Assembly (NCBI RefSeq): GCF_013391105.1
Contig: NZ_CP058335.1
Location: 3,534,001 to 3,598,000, forward strand
DNA: 64,000 nucleotides
Direction: 5' to 3'
Origin: Natronomonas salina
Lineage (GTDB): Archaea > Halobacteriota > Halobacteria > Halobacteriales > Haloarculaceae
Shown here: positions 8,317 to 16,717 of the stretch, one piece after another
Layout: the number at the start of each line of letters is the position of its first letter
Position numbering within the stretch: position 1 is the first letter of the stretch
Position numbers and translations under genes: made by a program
The notes under the pieces: generated by a model
What the model saw: only the letters and a program-made list of their open reading frames with translations
Database searches by the model: none
What the model was told of the DNA's origin: nothing

Positions 8317-8967
8317 GTGTACCACGTCGACTTGCACGCGCACACGCGATTCTTCCACTCGATCCCGGAGCAAGCGACGCCGTACGATCCCATCGGGGCC
8401 CGACTCCTCGGGCGGACCGCCAGCGCCCGCGGCCTCGACGCCGTGGCGCTCACGAACCACGACTACTACGAGCCGTTCGCCGACAGCGGCGTGACGTTCA
8501 TCCCCGGCATCGAGGTGACGACGACGAAGGGCCACGTCCTCGTCGTCGGCCCCGACCCCCCCGACCACACCGAGGCGGGGACCCTGACCCCCGAGGAGGT
8601 CGTCGAGGAGGCCCACGACCGCGACTGCGCCGCCATCCTCCCGCACCCCTTCCGGAGCAGCTCCGTCCGGGAGAGCCAGGCGCCCTTCGACGCCGTCGAG
8701 CTCAACGGCAAGCACCCCGACACACACGACCGGGTCCGGCGGCTGGCCGAGGAGCGATCGCTGCCGATGACCGGCGGTAGCGACGCGCACTTCCCGTTCG
8801 AGGCCGCCCGCGGCTTCACGCGCGTCGAAGCCGAGGAGCTGACCCCGGAGAGCGTCGTGGAGGCGGTCCGCGACGGCCGCGTCGAGCCGATCTACCGCGG
8901 CGGCCCCCTGGAGCGGTTGCTCCAGCCGGCCTACCGGACGATACACAAGATGAAGGGCGCCAAGTAG
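8317..8967 (+). CDS. PHP-domain metal-dependent phosphoesterase
   Basis: A 216-residue PHP-domain protein. The domain opens with DLHAHTRFFHS (H-x-H), continues with LTNHDYYEPF and GIEVTTTKGHVLVVG, then ILPHPFR, and closes with GGSDAHFP near residue 160, the metal ligands expected of PHP phosphoesterases. Known members hydrolyse phosphate esters, including histidinol phosphate and nucleotide 3',5'-bisphosphates; the substrate here is not deducible. The start is a GTG because the first codons after it already encode the first beta strand (YHVDLHAHT) and no earlier in-frame start is near. It is divergent from the lipid kinase. Confidence 0.83.
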   Translation: MYHVDLHAHTRFFHSIPEQATPYDPIGARLLGRTASARGLDAVALTNHDYYEPFADSGVTFIPGIEVTTTKGHVLVVGPDPPDHTEAGTLTPEEVVEEAHDRDCAAILPHPFRSSSVRESQAPFDAVELNGKHPDTHDRVRRLAEERSLPMTGGSDAHFPFEAARGFTRVEAEELTPESVVEAVRDGRVEPIYRGGPLERLLQPAYRTIHKMKGAK

Positions 8968-8988
8968 CGGTCCGCCGACCGCCGTCCG

Positions 8989-9402
8989 TCACCCGAGCTT
9001 CTCGTCGAGGATGAGCCGCGTCTTCGTGGAGACGACCTCGTCGAGTTCGCGCGCACGGGTGATGAGGTCGTTGAGCGTCCCGGTGTCGGCGGTGTCGGCG
9101 ACGACGACGATGTCCTCCTCGCCGGAGACCTGCCAGACGAAGTCGACCTCGGTCCACTCGGCCATCCGGTCGGAGATGTGGCTGGTGTCGACGTCGACGG
9201 CGACGCCGACCTCGACCATGGCCTTGACGTTCCCGGTCCGCGTAGCGATGGTGAACCGCTCGATGACGCCGTCCTCGATGAGCCGCTCGACGCGGTTGCG
9301 GACCGTCCCCTCCGAGGTCCCGATGCGGTCGGCGATCTCCGTGTAGGGCGTCCGGGAGTCGCGACGGAGGATCGCGAGTATCTCGCGGTCGAGGTCGTCC
9401 AT
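8989..9402 (-). CDS. Lrp/AsnC family transcriptional regulator
   Basis: A 137-residue regulator with an N-terminal helix-turn-helix (LDREILAILRRDSRTPYTEIADRIG then TSEGTVRNRVERLIEDGVI, residues 3-50) and a C-terminal RAM/AsnC ligand-binding domain (VDFVWQVSGEEDIVVVADTAD). Such proteins sense amino acids or related metabolites and often repress their own gene. It is divergent from carA, and the 102-base spacer contains a perfect palindrome (9437-9455) directly upstream of its likely TATA element, so autoregulation and control of carA are the simplest inference. Confidence 0.9.
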   Translation of the reverse strand: MDDLDREILAILRRDSRTPYTEIADRIGTSEGTVRNRVERLIEDGVIERFTIATRTGNVKAMVEVGVAVDVDTSHISDRMAEWTEVDFVWQVSGEEDIVVVADTADTGTLNDLITRARELDEVVSTKTRLILDEKLG

Positions 9403-9436
9403 CGAGGTGCGTACCTTCCCCCCGGGACCACTTACC

Positions 9437-9455
9437 CGTTACGAATTTCGTAACG
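9437..9455. promoter_or_regulatory. Perfect palindromic operator between lrp and carA
   Basis: CGTTACGAA, a single T, then TTCGTAACG form a perfect 9+1+9 inverted repeat. The minus-strand TATA-like GGTAAGTGG of the regulator gene abuts it, and the carA TATA-like GCGTTATTTG (about 9470-9480) lies some 16 bases beyond it. A weaker partial copy (CTCGTAAT) sits at the carA start codon. The position and symmetry fit a dimeric Lrp-type operator. Confidence 0.7.
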
Positions 9456-9504
9456 ACGCTTCGAACACAAGCGTTATTTGGGGGTGATTCGTACGCATCT
9501 CGTA

Positions 9505-10569
9505 ATGACCGATGCCTACGTAGCGCTCGAGGACGGCCGCACCGTCGAAGCACGCGCCCGCGCGCCGGGTCGCAGCCGCGGCGAACTGGTGTTCACGACC
9601 GCTTACACCGGCTACGAGGAGTCGCTGACCGACCCGAGCTACGAGGAGCAGATCCTCACCTTCTCGTATCCGCTCATCGGCAACTACGGCGTCCGGGAGG
9701 AACGCTTCGAGTCCGACCGCGTCCACCCGCGGGCGGTCGTCGCTCGCGAGCTCACCGAGGACGTCGCCGAGTGGCTCGAGAGCGAGGGCGTCCCCGCCGT
9801 CGACCACCTGGACACCCGCGACCTCGTGACCGGCATCCGCGAGCAGGGTGCCATGAAGTGCGGCATCGCCGCCGGCCCCGACGCGACCCCCGAGGCCGCC
9901 CGGGAGGAGCTCGCCGAGTGCAAGGAGATGAGCGACCACACCGACATCGGCGCGCAGGTCTCCGTCGACGAGCAGCTCACCCACAACGCCGATGGCGACG
10001 GCCCGACCGTCGCGCTCGTCGACTGCGGCGCGAAGGGCTCCATCGTCGACTCCCTCGTCGAGCGCGACGCCGTCGTCGAGGTCCTGCCGTACGACGCGGC
10101 GCCCGAGGACGTCGAGGCGATCGACCCCGACGTGATCTTCATCTCCAACGGCCCCGGCGACCCGAAGAACTTCGAGGCCGCCGCAGACCTCGTCGACGAG
10201 TACGTCGGCGACGTCCCGATGGCCGGCATCTGCCTCGGCCAGCAGGTCATCGCCGAGGCCCTCGGCGGCGAGACCGAGAAGATGGAGTTCGGCCACCGCG
10301 GCGTCAACCAGCCCGTCCAGGACCTCCGTACCGGGAAGGTCGTCATGACGACCCAGAACCACGGCTACACGGTCTCGGAACCCGGCGAGCTCGAGGTCAC
10401 CCAGAAGAACGTCAACGACGACACCCCGGAGGGCCTCGAGAGCGACGAACTGGGCGTCATCACGCGTCAGTACCACCCCGAGGCCAACCCCGGCCCCCAC
10501 GACACGCTCGGCTTCTTCGACGACGTCGTCGAGATGATCGAGGCGGCGCCGAAGCCGAACGCCGACTGA
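9505..10569 (+). CDS. carA: Carbamoyl-phosphate synthase small (glutaminase) subunit
   Basis: A 354-residue protein that hydrolyses glutamine and passes ammonia to CarB for carbamoyl phosphate, used in pyrimidine and arginine synthesis. The N-terminal CarA domain has TTAYTGYEESLTDPSY. The class I glutaminase domain has the nucleophile Cys243 in GICLGQQ, with His324 and Glu326 in QYHPEANPGP, and FISNGPGDP near residues 212-220. Family members usually have GICLGHQ; here it is GICLGQQ. The ATG at 9505 gives the normal N-terminus and lies about 28 bases after a TATA element. carB is not adjacent; the next gene is on the other strand. Confidence 0.95.
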   Translation: MTDAYVALEDGRTVEARARAPGRSRGELVFTTAYTGYEESLTDPSYEEQILTFSYPLIGNYGVREERFESDRVHPRAVVARELTEDVAEWLESEGVPAVDHLDTRDLVTGIREQGAMKCGIAAGPDATPEAAREELAECKEMSDHTDIGAQVSVDEQLTHNADGDGPTVALVDCGAKGSIVDSLVERDAVVEVLPYDAAPEDVEAIDPDVIFISNGPGDPKNFEAAADLVDEYVGDVPMAGICLGQQVIAEALGGETEKMEFGHRGVNQPVQDLRTGKVVMTTQNHGYTVSEPGELEVTQKNVNDDTPEGLESDELGVITRQYHPEANPGPHDTLGFFDDVVEMIEAAPKPNAD

Positions 10570-10647
10570 CTAACTGACTGCCCGCGTTTCTCTCCTCCCG
10601 GTCACCGGCTCCCGTTCTTCGAGCGTTCCCGCCCGACGACCTGCCGG

Positions 10648-11187
10648 TCAGTCGAGGAACAGGTCCGTCCCCGGAATCTCGTCGGCGTCCGCTGGTCGTT
10701 CGTCGAACCAGCCGGCTTCCTCGACGGCCTCGCCGGCAGCCACCGCCGCGTCCAGGTCGTACTCCCCCGAGACGGGCGCGGCGCCGAACGTGACGAACCC
10801 GCGGGACGCCGTCCGTTCGCCGTCCTCGGTCCGGACGCCGATGTTCCAGACGCCGGCGACCGACTCCAGTTCGAGGGTGAACCCGATGGTCTCCTCGACG
10901 TGCTCGACGATCGACCGGGCGAAGTCGTCGCCGGGGCCGACCGTCGCGACCGGGATTTTCCAGGAACAGGTGTTGGTGAGTCGCCGGAACAGCAGGTCGC
11001 CGTCCGGGTTCGTGACGCCGACGGCGGCCAGATCCGGGAGGTCGGCGACCGCCCCGACGGTCTCGCCGTCGACGACGTCGCTCTCCTCGTGGTAGGGGAC
11101 GCCGTCGCGGTCGCGTAGCGACTCGTAGTCGTCGATCGAATCGATACCGGTCGAAGCGGGGTCGTCCGTGGCTCTGTGGCTCGTCAT
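10648..11187 (-). CDS. Nudix-fold-like protein
   Basis: A 179-residue acidic protein. The central part (VAAVGVTNPDGDLLFRR, CSWKIPVATVGPGDDF, then ARSIVEHVEETIGFTLE) has the layout of a Nudix domain, but the Nudix box is degenerate: the helix holds EHVEETIGF rather than REExxEExGU. This could be a divergent Nudix hydrolase or a non-catalytic relative. The segment AVAAGEAVEEAGWFDERPAD near the C-terminus resembles the tail of haloarchaeal Nudix proteins. The gene converges on carA, with about 80 bases between the stops. Confidence 0.6.
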   Translation of the reverse strand: MTSHRATDDPASTGIDSIDDYESLRDRDGVPYHEESDVVDGETVGAVADLPDLAAVGVTNPDGDLLFRRLTNTCSWKIPVATVGPGDDFARSIVEHVEETIGFTLELESVAGVWNIGVRTEDGERTASRGFVTFGAAPVSGEYDLDAAVAAGEAVEEAGWFDERPADADEIPGTDLFLD

Positions 11188-11472
11188 CGCGTAGTGATGG
11201 AGGTCCGCGTGGAGGCATTTCGGTACCGTGCTGTACCCCGTTCAGGGAGCGTCACCTACGCCAGCGGCGACTCCCGGGGTCAGCAGCAGTGCGAACGATG
11301 GTGCTACCTCCTCGGGTAACGGTAAATAGTTTTCCCGGTCTTCGACTGGAAGAATATCCTGGGAGACTGAAGCGCCGGACGTCGATACCGGGTCGCGGGC
11401 CTGGTCCCGAGCCCCAATACAGACCGCGGGACGGCCGGATCGCTGGCGTGCCGAACCGGCCGCGAGGACGCC
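11188..11472. other. Intergenic stretch without a recognised gene
   Basis: This 285-base region separates two minus-strand genes. It should hold the promoter of the Nudix-like gene and the 3' end signal of the histidine kinase. A GGTAAATAGTTTTCCC stretch near 11320 is AT-rich. No coding frame of typical composition was found. Confidence 0.4.
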
Positions 11473-12690
11473 TCACTGCTCGATCGGTTCGGCGGCGTCG
11501 ACGGCGTCCCGTCGCTGGAGGCCGGGCGGGAGGCTGAATGAGAACGTGGTCCCCTCGCCGACCGTCGAGTCGACCCAGATCTCGCCGTCGTGGCGCTCGA
11601 CGATTCGCTCGCAGAGCGCGAGCCCGATGCCCGACCCCTCGTGCTCGTCGATCGAGTGGAGCCGCTGGAAGATGTCGAAGATGCGGTCCTCGTTGCCGGA
11701 CTCGATACCGATCCCCTCGTCGCGGACCGAGACCACCGGATCGGAGCCGGCCGGCTCCTCGACGCCGACGTGTATCCGCGGCGGTCCGTCGCCGCTGTAC
11801 TCGATCGCGTTGCTCAGGAGGTTCTGGAAGAGCTGGTGGAGCTGTCGTTCGTCGCCGCGGACGGCCGGGAGGGGATCGCGGGTGAGTTCGGTGTCGGTCT
11901 CGTCGATCCTGAACTGGAGGTCGGTGAGCACGTCGTCGAGGACGTCGTCGAGTCCGACGGTATCGAAGGACTCGCCCCGCGTCCCCACCCGGGAGTAGTC
12001 GAGCAGGCCGTCGATCATCCCACGCATCCGCTCGGCGCCGTCGACGGCGTAGCCCATGAACTCCCGGCAGTCCTCGTCGAGGTCGTCGCCCAGCCGTCGC
12101 TCTACGAGTTCGAGGTACCGGGTCACCATCCGGAGCGGCTCCTGGAGGTCGTGGGAGGCGGCGTAGGCGAACTGCTCGAGGCGCTCGTTCGACGCCTCTA
12201 GCTGTTCGACGGCCTCCTCGCGCTCCCGTTCGGCGCGCCGGAGCTTCTCGTTCTGCGTCTCGAGGACGCGGGCGTTGGTGAACGCGATCGCCTCGTGGAC
12301 GCTGATCCCCAGTCCCGCGATGGAGCCGATCGACAGGAGGACGGCCTGCGTCCCGAAGGTGAACTGGACGTCGACCCCGGGGTGGATGACCCGCAGCCAG
12401 AGGACCACGCCCATCACGCCGATGCCGCCGAGGACCCAGCCCACGATGCGGGGGTACAGCTCCGGTTCGATGGACGCGGACGGCAGCCAGCGCCCGACGT
12501 ACAGCATCACGAGGCCCGGGGAACACAGGAGGACCAGATCCAGCGTGGCCTCCAGGAGTCCGTCACCCCCGGTCAGCGCGGCGAACGCTTTCACGAACGC
12601 GGCGACCAGCAGCACCCCTCCCATCGCGGGTATCACCAGCTGCCAGTATCCGGTCGCACCTCTCGACGTACCGGGGAGCGCCCCACTCAT
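11473..12690 (-). CDS. Membrane-bound sensor histidine kinase
   Basis: A 405-residue histidine kinase. Four membrane helices occupy about residues 15-130, followed by a coiled-coil linker rich in Glu and Arg, then the dimerisation domain with the H-box QFAYAASHDLQEPL (phospho-acceptor His about 180). The ATPase domain shows NLLSNAIEYSG (N box), DEGIGIE (G1) and GSGIGLALCERIVERHDGEI (G2). No response regulator is adjacent, as is usual for orphan haloarchaeal kinases. The ATG at 12690 is preferred; in-frame GTG and TTG codons lie just upstream. A TTATAAAG element on the minus strand (12746-12753) is about 57 bases upstream. The signal is unknown. Confidence 0.92.
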   Translation of the reverse strand: MSGALPGTSRGATGYWQLVIPAMGGVLLVAAFVKAFAALTGGDGLLEATLDLVLLCSPGLVMLYVGRWLPSASIEPELYPRIVGWVLGGIGVMGVVLWLRVIHPGVDVQFTFGTQAVLLSIGSIAGLGISVHEAIAFTNARVLETQNEKLRRAEREREEAVEQLEASNERLEQFAYAASHDLQEPLRMVTRYLELVERRLGDDLDEDCREFMGYAVDGAERMRGMIDGLLDYSRVGTRGESFDTVGLDDVLDDVLTDLQFRIDETDTELTRDPLPAVRGDERQLHQLFQNLLSNAIEYSGDGPPRIHVGVEEPAGSDPVVSVRDEGIGIESGNEDRIFDIFQRLHSIDEHEGSGIGLALCERIVERHDGEIWVDSTVGEGTTFSFSLPPGLQRRDAVDAAEPIEQ

Positions 12691-12803
12691 CACGCCCAAT
12701 ACAGTGGGCCGATTCCTTTGAGGACAGCCTTTAACTATACAAGGTCTTTATAAGCGGAGGTCGATTTGGTGGGTCGAATCCGTCCGCGGCGGCGGCCGAA
12801 CTG

Positions 12804-14147
12804 TTACTCGACGTACTGGTACTTCCGCTCGCCCATCCGGCCCCAGCCGTCGAAGACGAACTCCTCGTCGGGCGTCCGGAACTCCTCGACGCCGCGCTCC
12901 TCGTCGAAGTTGTGGGCGTCGTGGACGTCCTCGTATTCGTCGAAGTCGAGGTCGTAGCGGGCCTCGAGCTGCTCGTCGACGTTCAGCGCGTCGATCTCGT
13001 CGAGCCAGTTCTCCTGGACGGTCTCGACGTGAATCTCCGCCTGCGCGCCGGACCCGTAGGAGCCGACCAGCAGCTTCTGTCCGGTCGCGTCCTCGCCGTC
13101 CTCGGCCAGCGCCTTCAGCCCGGAGACGCGGGCGACGTGGACCGAGCCGGTGTACCAGTTGCCGACCTCCCGGGAGATGGACAGCGTCGGGTCGATGGTC
13201 CGGTCGTACCACTCCTGGTAGCGGTCGGTGTCCTTCAGCTTGTCCGTATAGTCGCCGAGGGCGTCCATGTACGCGGCATCGTCGTCGAAGGCCTCCGGAC
13301 GCGGCTGCCGGCCGATCTGGTCGTCGAGGTCGTCCTCGATCTCCGTGTCGCGGGTGATGTGCCGGTAGGCGAGCACGGCGGCCTTCCGGACCATCCCCGG
13401 GAACGGGGTGTGGAACGGCCCGAGCCGGAAGTCGTCGGGGTGGATGTCCCCCGCGACGGACTCGTAGTCGACCAGCGCCTCGCGCATGCGGGCGAGGTAT
13501 ACCTTCACCGAGCGCTTGCCGTCGACGCTGGGGAACTGCTGCTGGGGCTTCAGGAAGTCCGTCTCGTCGGCGGAGCCGTACCCCTGGGCGTTCGACAGCT
13601 CGACGAGGTCGGGGTCCTCGTCGATGAGCATCGCGACGGCGCCCGCGCCCTGCGTCGCCTCGCCGGGGTCGTCGCGGGCGTACAGCGCCGTGTCGGTCGC
13701 GATGACCAGCGCCGCGCGGCCGCGGTGCCGCCCCGCGCGGATCCAGTTGTACGCGTCGTCGATGCTCTGGGTGCCCGCGACGCAGGCGAACTTCCGCTCG
13801 CCCTTGTTGGCGTGGTGGAAGTCGCCCTCGTAGACCTGCTCCAGACAGCCCGCGATGTACGTCGAGACGGGCTTGGAGTGGTCGAAGGCGGACTCCGTGG
13901 CCACGTCGATGCGGCCGATGTCCTCGGGTTCGAGTCCCTTCCGGTCCATCAGCCGGTGGGCGGCGTTGGCGCCCATCGTCACGATGTCCTCGTAGGTGTC
14001 CGGGAAGGAACTCGCGTACAGCCCCAGGCCCTTTGTGTACTTGCCGGGGTCGTCGCCCATCTTCGGGGCGAAGGTCTCGGCGAGGTCGAGTTTGAGCTTG
14101 CCCGTGTGGATCTCGATGGCGTCGATGCCCACGCTCTGGTCGGTCAT
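12804..14147 (-). CDS. hmgS: Hydroxymethylglutaryl-CoA synthase
   Basis: A 447-residue HMG-CoA synthase of the archaeal/eukaryotic type, which condenses acetyl-CoA with acetoacetyl-CoA for the mevalonate pathway and so feeds archaeal isoprenoid lipids. Active-site residues can be placed by motif: Glu85 in ATES, Cys122 in KFACVAGTQS, and His246 in GPFHTPFPG. The conserved GNWYTGSVH stretch is also present. The C-terminus carries an acidic 60-residue segment ending FDGWGRMGERKYQYVE. It is a single gene on the minus strand, with a TATA-like TTATAG about 25 bases upstream of the ATG. The IDI-like Nudix gene of the same general pathway is 6 kb away and not linked by operon. Confidence 0.95.
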   Translation of the reverse strand: MTDQSVGIDAIEIHTGKLKLDLAETFAPKMGDDPGKYTKGLGLYASSFPDTYEDIVTMGANAAHRLMDRKGLEPEDIGRIDVATESAFDHSKPVSTYIAGCLEQVYEGDFHHANKGERKFACVAGTQSIDDAYNWIRAGRHRGRAALVIATDTALYARDDPGEATQGAGAVAMLIDEDPDLVELSNAQGYGSADETDFLKPQQQFPSVDGKRSVKVYLARMREALVDYESVAGDIHPDDFRLGPFHTPFPGMVRKAAVLAYRHITRDTEIEDDLDDQIGRQPRPEAFDDDAAYMDALGDYTDKLKDTDRYQEWYDRTIDPTLSISREVGNWYTGSVHVARVSGLKALAEDGEDATGQKLLVGSYGSGAQAEIHVETVQENWLDEIDALNVDEQLEARYDLDFDEYEDVHDAHNFDEERGVEEFRTPDEEFVFDGWGRMGERKYQYVE

Positions 14148-14257
14148 GTACGGAACGTCGGGAGTTTGCTATAAGGGTCTGTCGACGCAGGGTTCGACGT
14201 TTGTCGAAGAACGGTGGTCTGTCACTGTGCCTTCTCTAAGAATCCAATCTCCGAGGC

Positions 14258-15508
14258 CTAAAATTCCCCACCGACGAAGTACGTCGCTCGCTCTCCCGTT
14301 TCGAGGGTAAAGGTGATGACGATGAAATCCTGGTTCACGTTGATGTTCCTGTCGAACTCGATTTCGACCGAAGCCGTGCCGCCGTCACCTTCTAACAGTA
14401 CGGGTGGTGTAAGATCATTGAACTCACCCATTACCGGCCAATTTTCTCCCCGAGGATTGTCACCTGCTCCGATCGCGTTGACCGCGACTACCTTTTCCGG
14501 TTTCTGATTACCGTGGTAGAAATTGATCCGGCCTTCTGTGAAGTTATTTTGGCCACCGGAGTTCTCGAAGGTCAACGTCACGGCATTTTTGTTCCAATCG
14601 GCTCCGACGAGCTGGACTCCACCGGGTGCCGCCGGATTGATGTCGTCGTCCGCACCCCGCACTTGCGCTGGTGCGTTATCTGGCTGATCACCGACCCCGA
14701 TGACGGGACAGGTGATGTCGTACGAGCCGGCTTCGAGGGCGATGTCCACGTTGGAACCGTTGGGACTCACTGACTCGACCTTCCCGTCCTCGCCCATCTC
14801 GTCTTCCAGCAGGCGCTCCCACTGTTCTGCGCCGAGTTCTGTGGGGACAGTCAACGTCATACCGGACCCGGTCGCCTTACCGACGCCCGCCTTCCCCGGG
14901 TACAGATCCACAGTGTGCCGCTCCGTCCCGTGCTCCGAGACCTCACCCACGAGGGGCGGGATGAGGATGTCTGTCCCCTGGATGAGCGTCTGCTCGGTGG
15001 TCAGGGTCACGGCGTCGTTCCGGCTGAAGCGGTTGTAGGTGACGGTGTTCTCGTAGACGACCCGAGGGCTGTTCTGGTATTCGTTGTACGCGGGCTGGTA
15101 GACGAGCGCTTTGCTCGGGACGCCTCCGTCGCCGCCCTGTTCGACACCGCAGACCTCCGCCAGCGACTCGTCGCCAGTATCGAGGTAGAATCGACCGTTA
15201 CCCGGTTGTTCCGTGCGGAGTTTGCCACTGACCGGTGGCGGATTCAGCGCGATGAGCCTGGGCTGGTAGTCCGTTCCGAGCGTGAACCCGGCAGAGAAGC
15301 GTCGCCCGTCTTCCGCCGCTCCAAGGAAGTCCTCCCGGAAGGTCTGCATCTCGTTCGACGATTCCTGACTGTGCTGGAACTCCACCTGCGAGTTCTGGTT
15401 GGGGACGACGTAGCCCTGGTACCCCGCGAACGCGAGCACCAGGATGCCGAACAGCAGGATGAACCCGATCTGGACGGGTTGGCCGCGCTCGTCGCCCCAG
15501 AAATCCAT
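14258..15508 (-). CDS. Type IV pilin-like secreted protein
   Basis: A 416-residue protein. The N-terminus DERGQPVQIGFILLFGILVLAF resembles the class III signal and hydrophobic helix of haloarchaeal pilin-like proteins: a short charged leader, then an uncharged helix at residues 8-33. The rest is an extracellular beta-rich domain with few charged repeats, many Asn, Thr and Gly, and two cysteines in possible pairs. The gene uses more A and T at third positions than its neighbours, which suggests faster evolution or transfer. It lies between HMG-CoA synthase and DUF2150. A TATA-like CTTTTAGTT is about 25 bases upstream of the ATG. Confidence 0.7.
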   Translation of the reverse strand: MDFWGDERGQPVQIGFILLFGILVLAFAGYQGYVVPNQNSQVEFQHSQESSNEMQTFREDFLGAAEDGRRFSAGFTLGTDYQPRLIALNPPPVSGKLRTEQPGNGRFYLDTGDESLAEVCGVEQGGDGGVPSKALVYQPAYNEYQNSPRVVYENTVTYNRFSRNDAVTLTTEQTLIQGTDILIPPLVGEVSEHGTERHTVDLYPGKAGVGKATGSGMTLTVPTELGAEQWERLLEDEMGEDGKVESVSPNGSNVDIALEAGSYDITCPVIGVGDQPDNAPAQVRGADDDINPAAPGGVQLVGADWNKNAVTLTFENSGGQNNFTEGRINFYHGNQKPEKVVAVNAIGAGDNPRGENWPVMGEFNDLTPPVLLEGDGGTASVEIEFDRNINVNQDFIVITFTLETGERATYFVGGEF

Positions 15509-15683
15509 GGCCGACCAACGGAACTGGTAACTAAAAGGATGTCCCCTCGCTCCAGCCAGGAGGGAGCCACAGCGTTTACGTCACGCGTGTTGCCGCGACA
15601 CGTCGGTGATGGGGACGTCGAAGTTCGCCCGGCGAGAATCTTCGAACCGGATCGGCGGTGCCGTCGGAGGGTCGACCGCGGGT

Positions 15684-16262
15684 TCAGCCGTCCTCTTCGA
15701 CGACTTCGGGGTCGGCCAGCGCGGTCCCCAGCGAGTCGAGGCCGTTGACCCACTCGGCGACGAGGCCGTACTCGATGTCCTCGGCGACCTCCATGTCGAG
15801 TTCCTCGCCGGCGAAGAGCAGCGTTCCGGCCTGCGCGCAGTGGGCGAGGGCGGCGTCGAGGTCCTCCTCGGCCTCGGCGTCGGCCGCGCCGCGGATGTAC
15901 TCCTCGACGGTGCCGTCCTCGGCGGGGCCGGCGGCGATGTACTCCTCGGCGGCGTAGAAGACGCAGACCAGCGAGGTCTGGACGCCGTCGACGAGCATCA
16001 GCTTCTCCTCGTCCTCGAACTCGACCTCCGAGAGGACGATATCGCGGAGGTGGGCGAGCTCCTGGAGGGCGGCGTCCTCGTCGAGCTCCCCGTCCTCGTA
16101 GTCGGTGACGATCTTCGCGATCGCGATGGCGGTGTCGTCCTGGAGGTTCAACAGGAGGCGGGCGGAGTCCTCGTTCTCGGGGTCGATCTCCTCCTCCCGG
16201 AGCCTGTCGAGCCAGTTGTTCCAGCGTTCCTCGGTGTAGTACTCGCCGGGGGGCGTGCTCAT
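15684..16262 (-). CDS. DUF2150 family protein
   Basis: A 192-residue very acidic, largely helical protein beginning MSTPPGEYYTEERWNNWL. This opening and the central LNLQDDTAIAIAKIV stretch match the DUF2150 family, which is widespread in Halobacteria and of unknown function. It has no membrane segments or cysteine clusters. Being acidic and soluble, it is presumably cytosolic. The start is the only ATG at the beginning of the conserved region. The thiamine-binding-like gene lies about 90 bases upstream on the same strand, so cotranscription is possible. Confidence 0.8.
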   Translation of the reverse strand: MSTPPGEYYTEERWNNWLDRLREEEIDPENEDSARLLLNLQDDTAIAIAKIVTDYEDGELDEDAALQELAHLRDIVLSEVEFEDEEKLMLVDGVQTSLVCVFYAAEEYIAAGPAEDGTVEEYIRGAADAEAEEDLDAALAHCAQAGTLLFAGEELDMEVAEDIEYGLVAEWVNGLDSLGTALADPEVVEEDG

Positions 16263-16355
16263 GCCAGAACGTATGTTGGGCGGGGGATATGCCTTTTCCT
16301 TATCTCAGGCTGCGCGCCGCTCGCAACGGACGACCACCGGCCATCCACGTGGCCA

Positions 16356-16670
16356 TCACGACCGCTCTCCGCGGGGTTCGCGGCCGAGCTCGCGCTCGAC
16401 GGCCTCGACCTTCTCGGCGGCGTCGTGGTCCCGCGTCCGCTTGTCGTCGATCTTGAGGAACGTGCTCACGCGGTCGGCGTCGACCGCCCTGTGGGCGGCG
16501 GTCGCGGCGGCCATCAGCTCCTCGATTTCGTCGGCTTCGAGAATCGTCCCCATCGGCGTGGTCTCGTAGCTCACGTCGAAGTCCTCCAGGGCGTCGACCG
16601 CCTTCGCGACCTCCGGAGCCATGCTGTCCTCGATCACCGGTGCGACGCTCAGTAACGCGACGACGCTCAT
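16356..16670 (-). CDS. MTH1187-family thiamine-binding-like protein
   Basis: A 104-residue protein of the MTH1187/YkoF type, a ferredoxin-like fold of which some members bind thiamine. The opening VVALLSVAPVI, then FDVSYETTPMGTILEAD in the middle are typical. Charged residues (KIDDKRTRDHD) end the core. A CTATAACTCG element on the minus strand is 27 bases upstream of the ATG, suggesting a leaderless transcript. Further upstream lie short direct repeats (16718-16775). A role in thiamine handling is a family-based inference. Confidence 0.82.
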   Translation of the reverse strand: MSVVALLSVAPVIEDSMAPEVAKAVDALEDFDVSYETTPMGTILEADEIEELMAAATAAHRAVDADRVSTFLKIDDKRTRDHDAAEKVEAVERELGREPRGERS

Positions 16671-16717
16671 ACGGGGCCTACGTGCGCCACCGAGTTATAG
16701 CGTACCCCCGAGACGTG

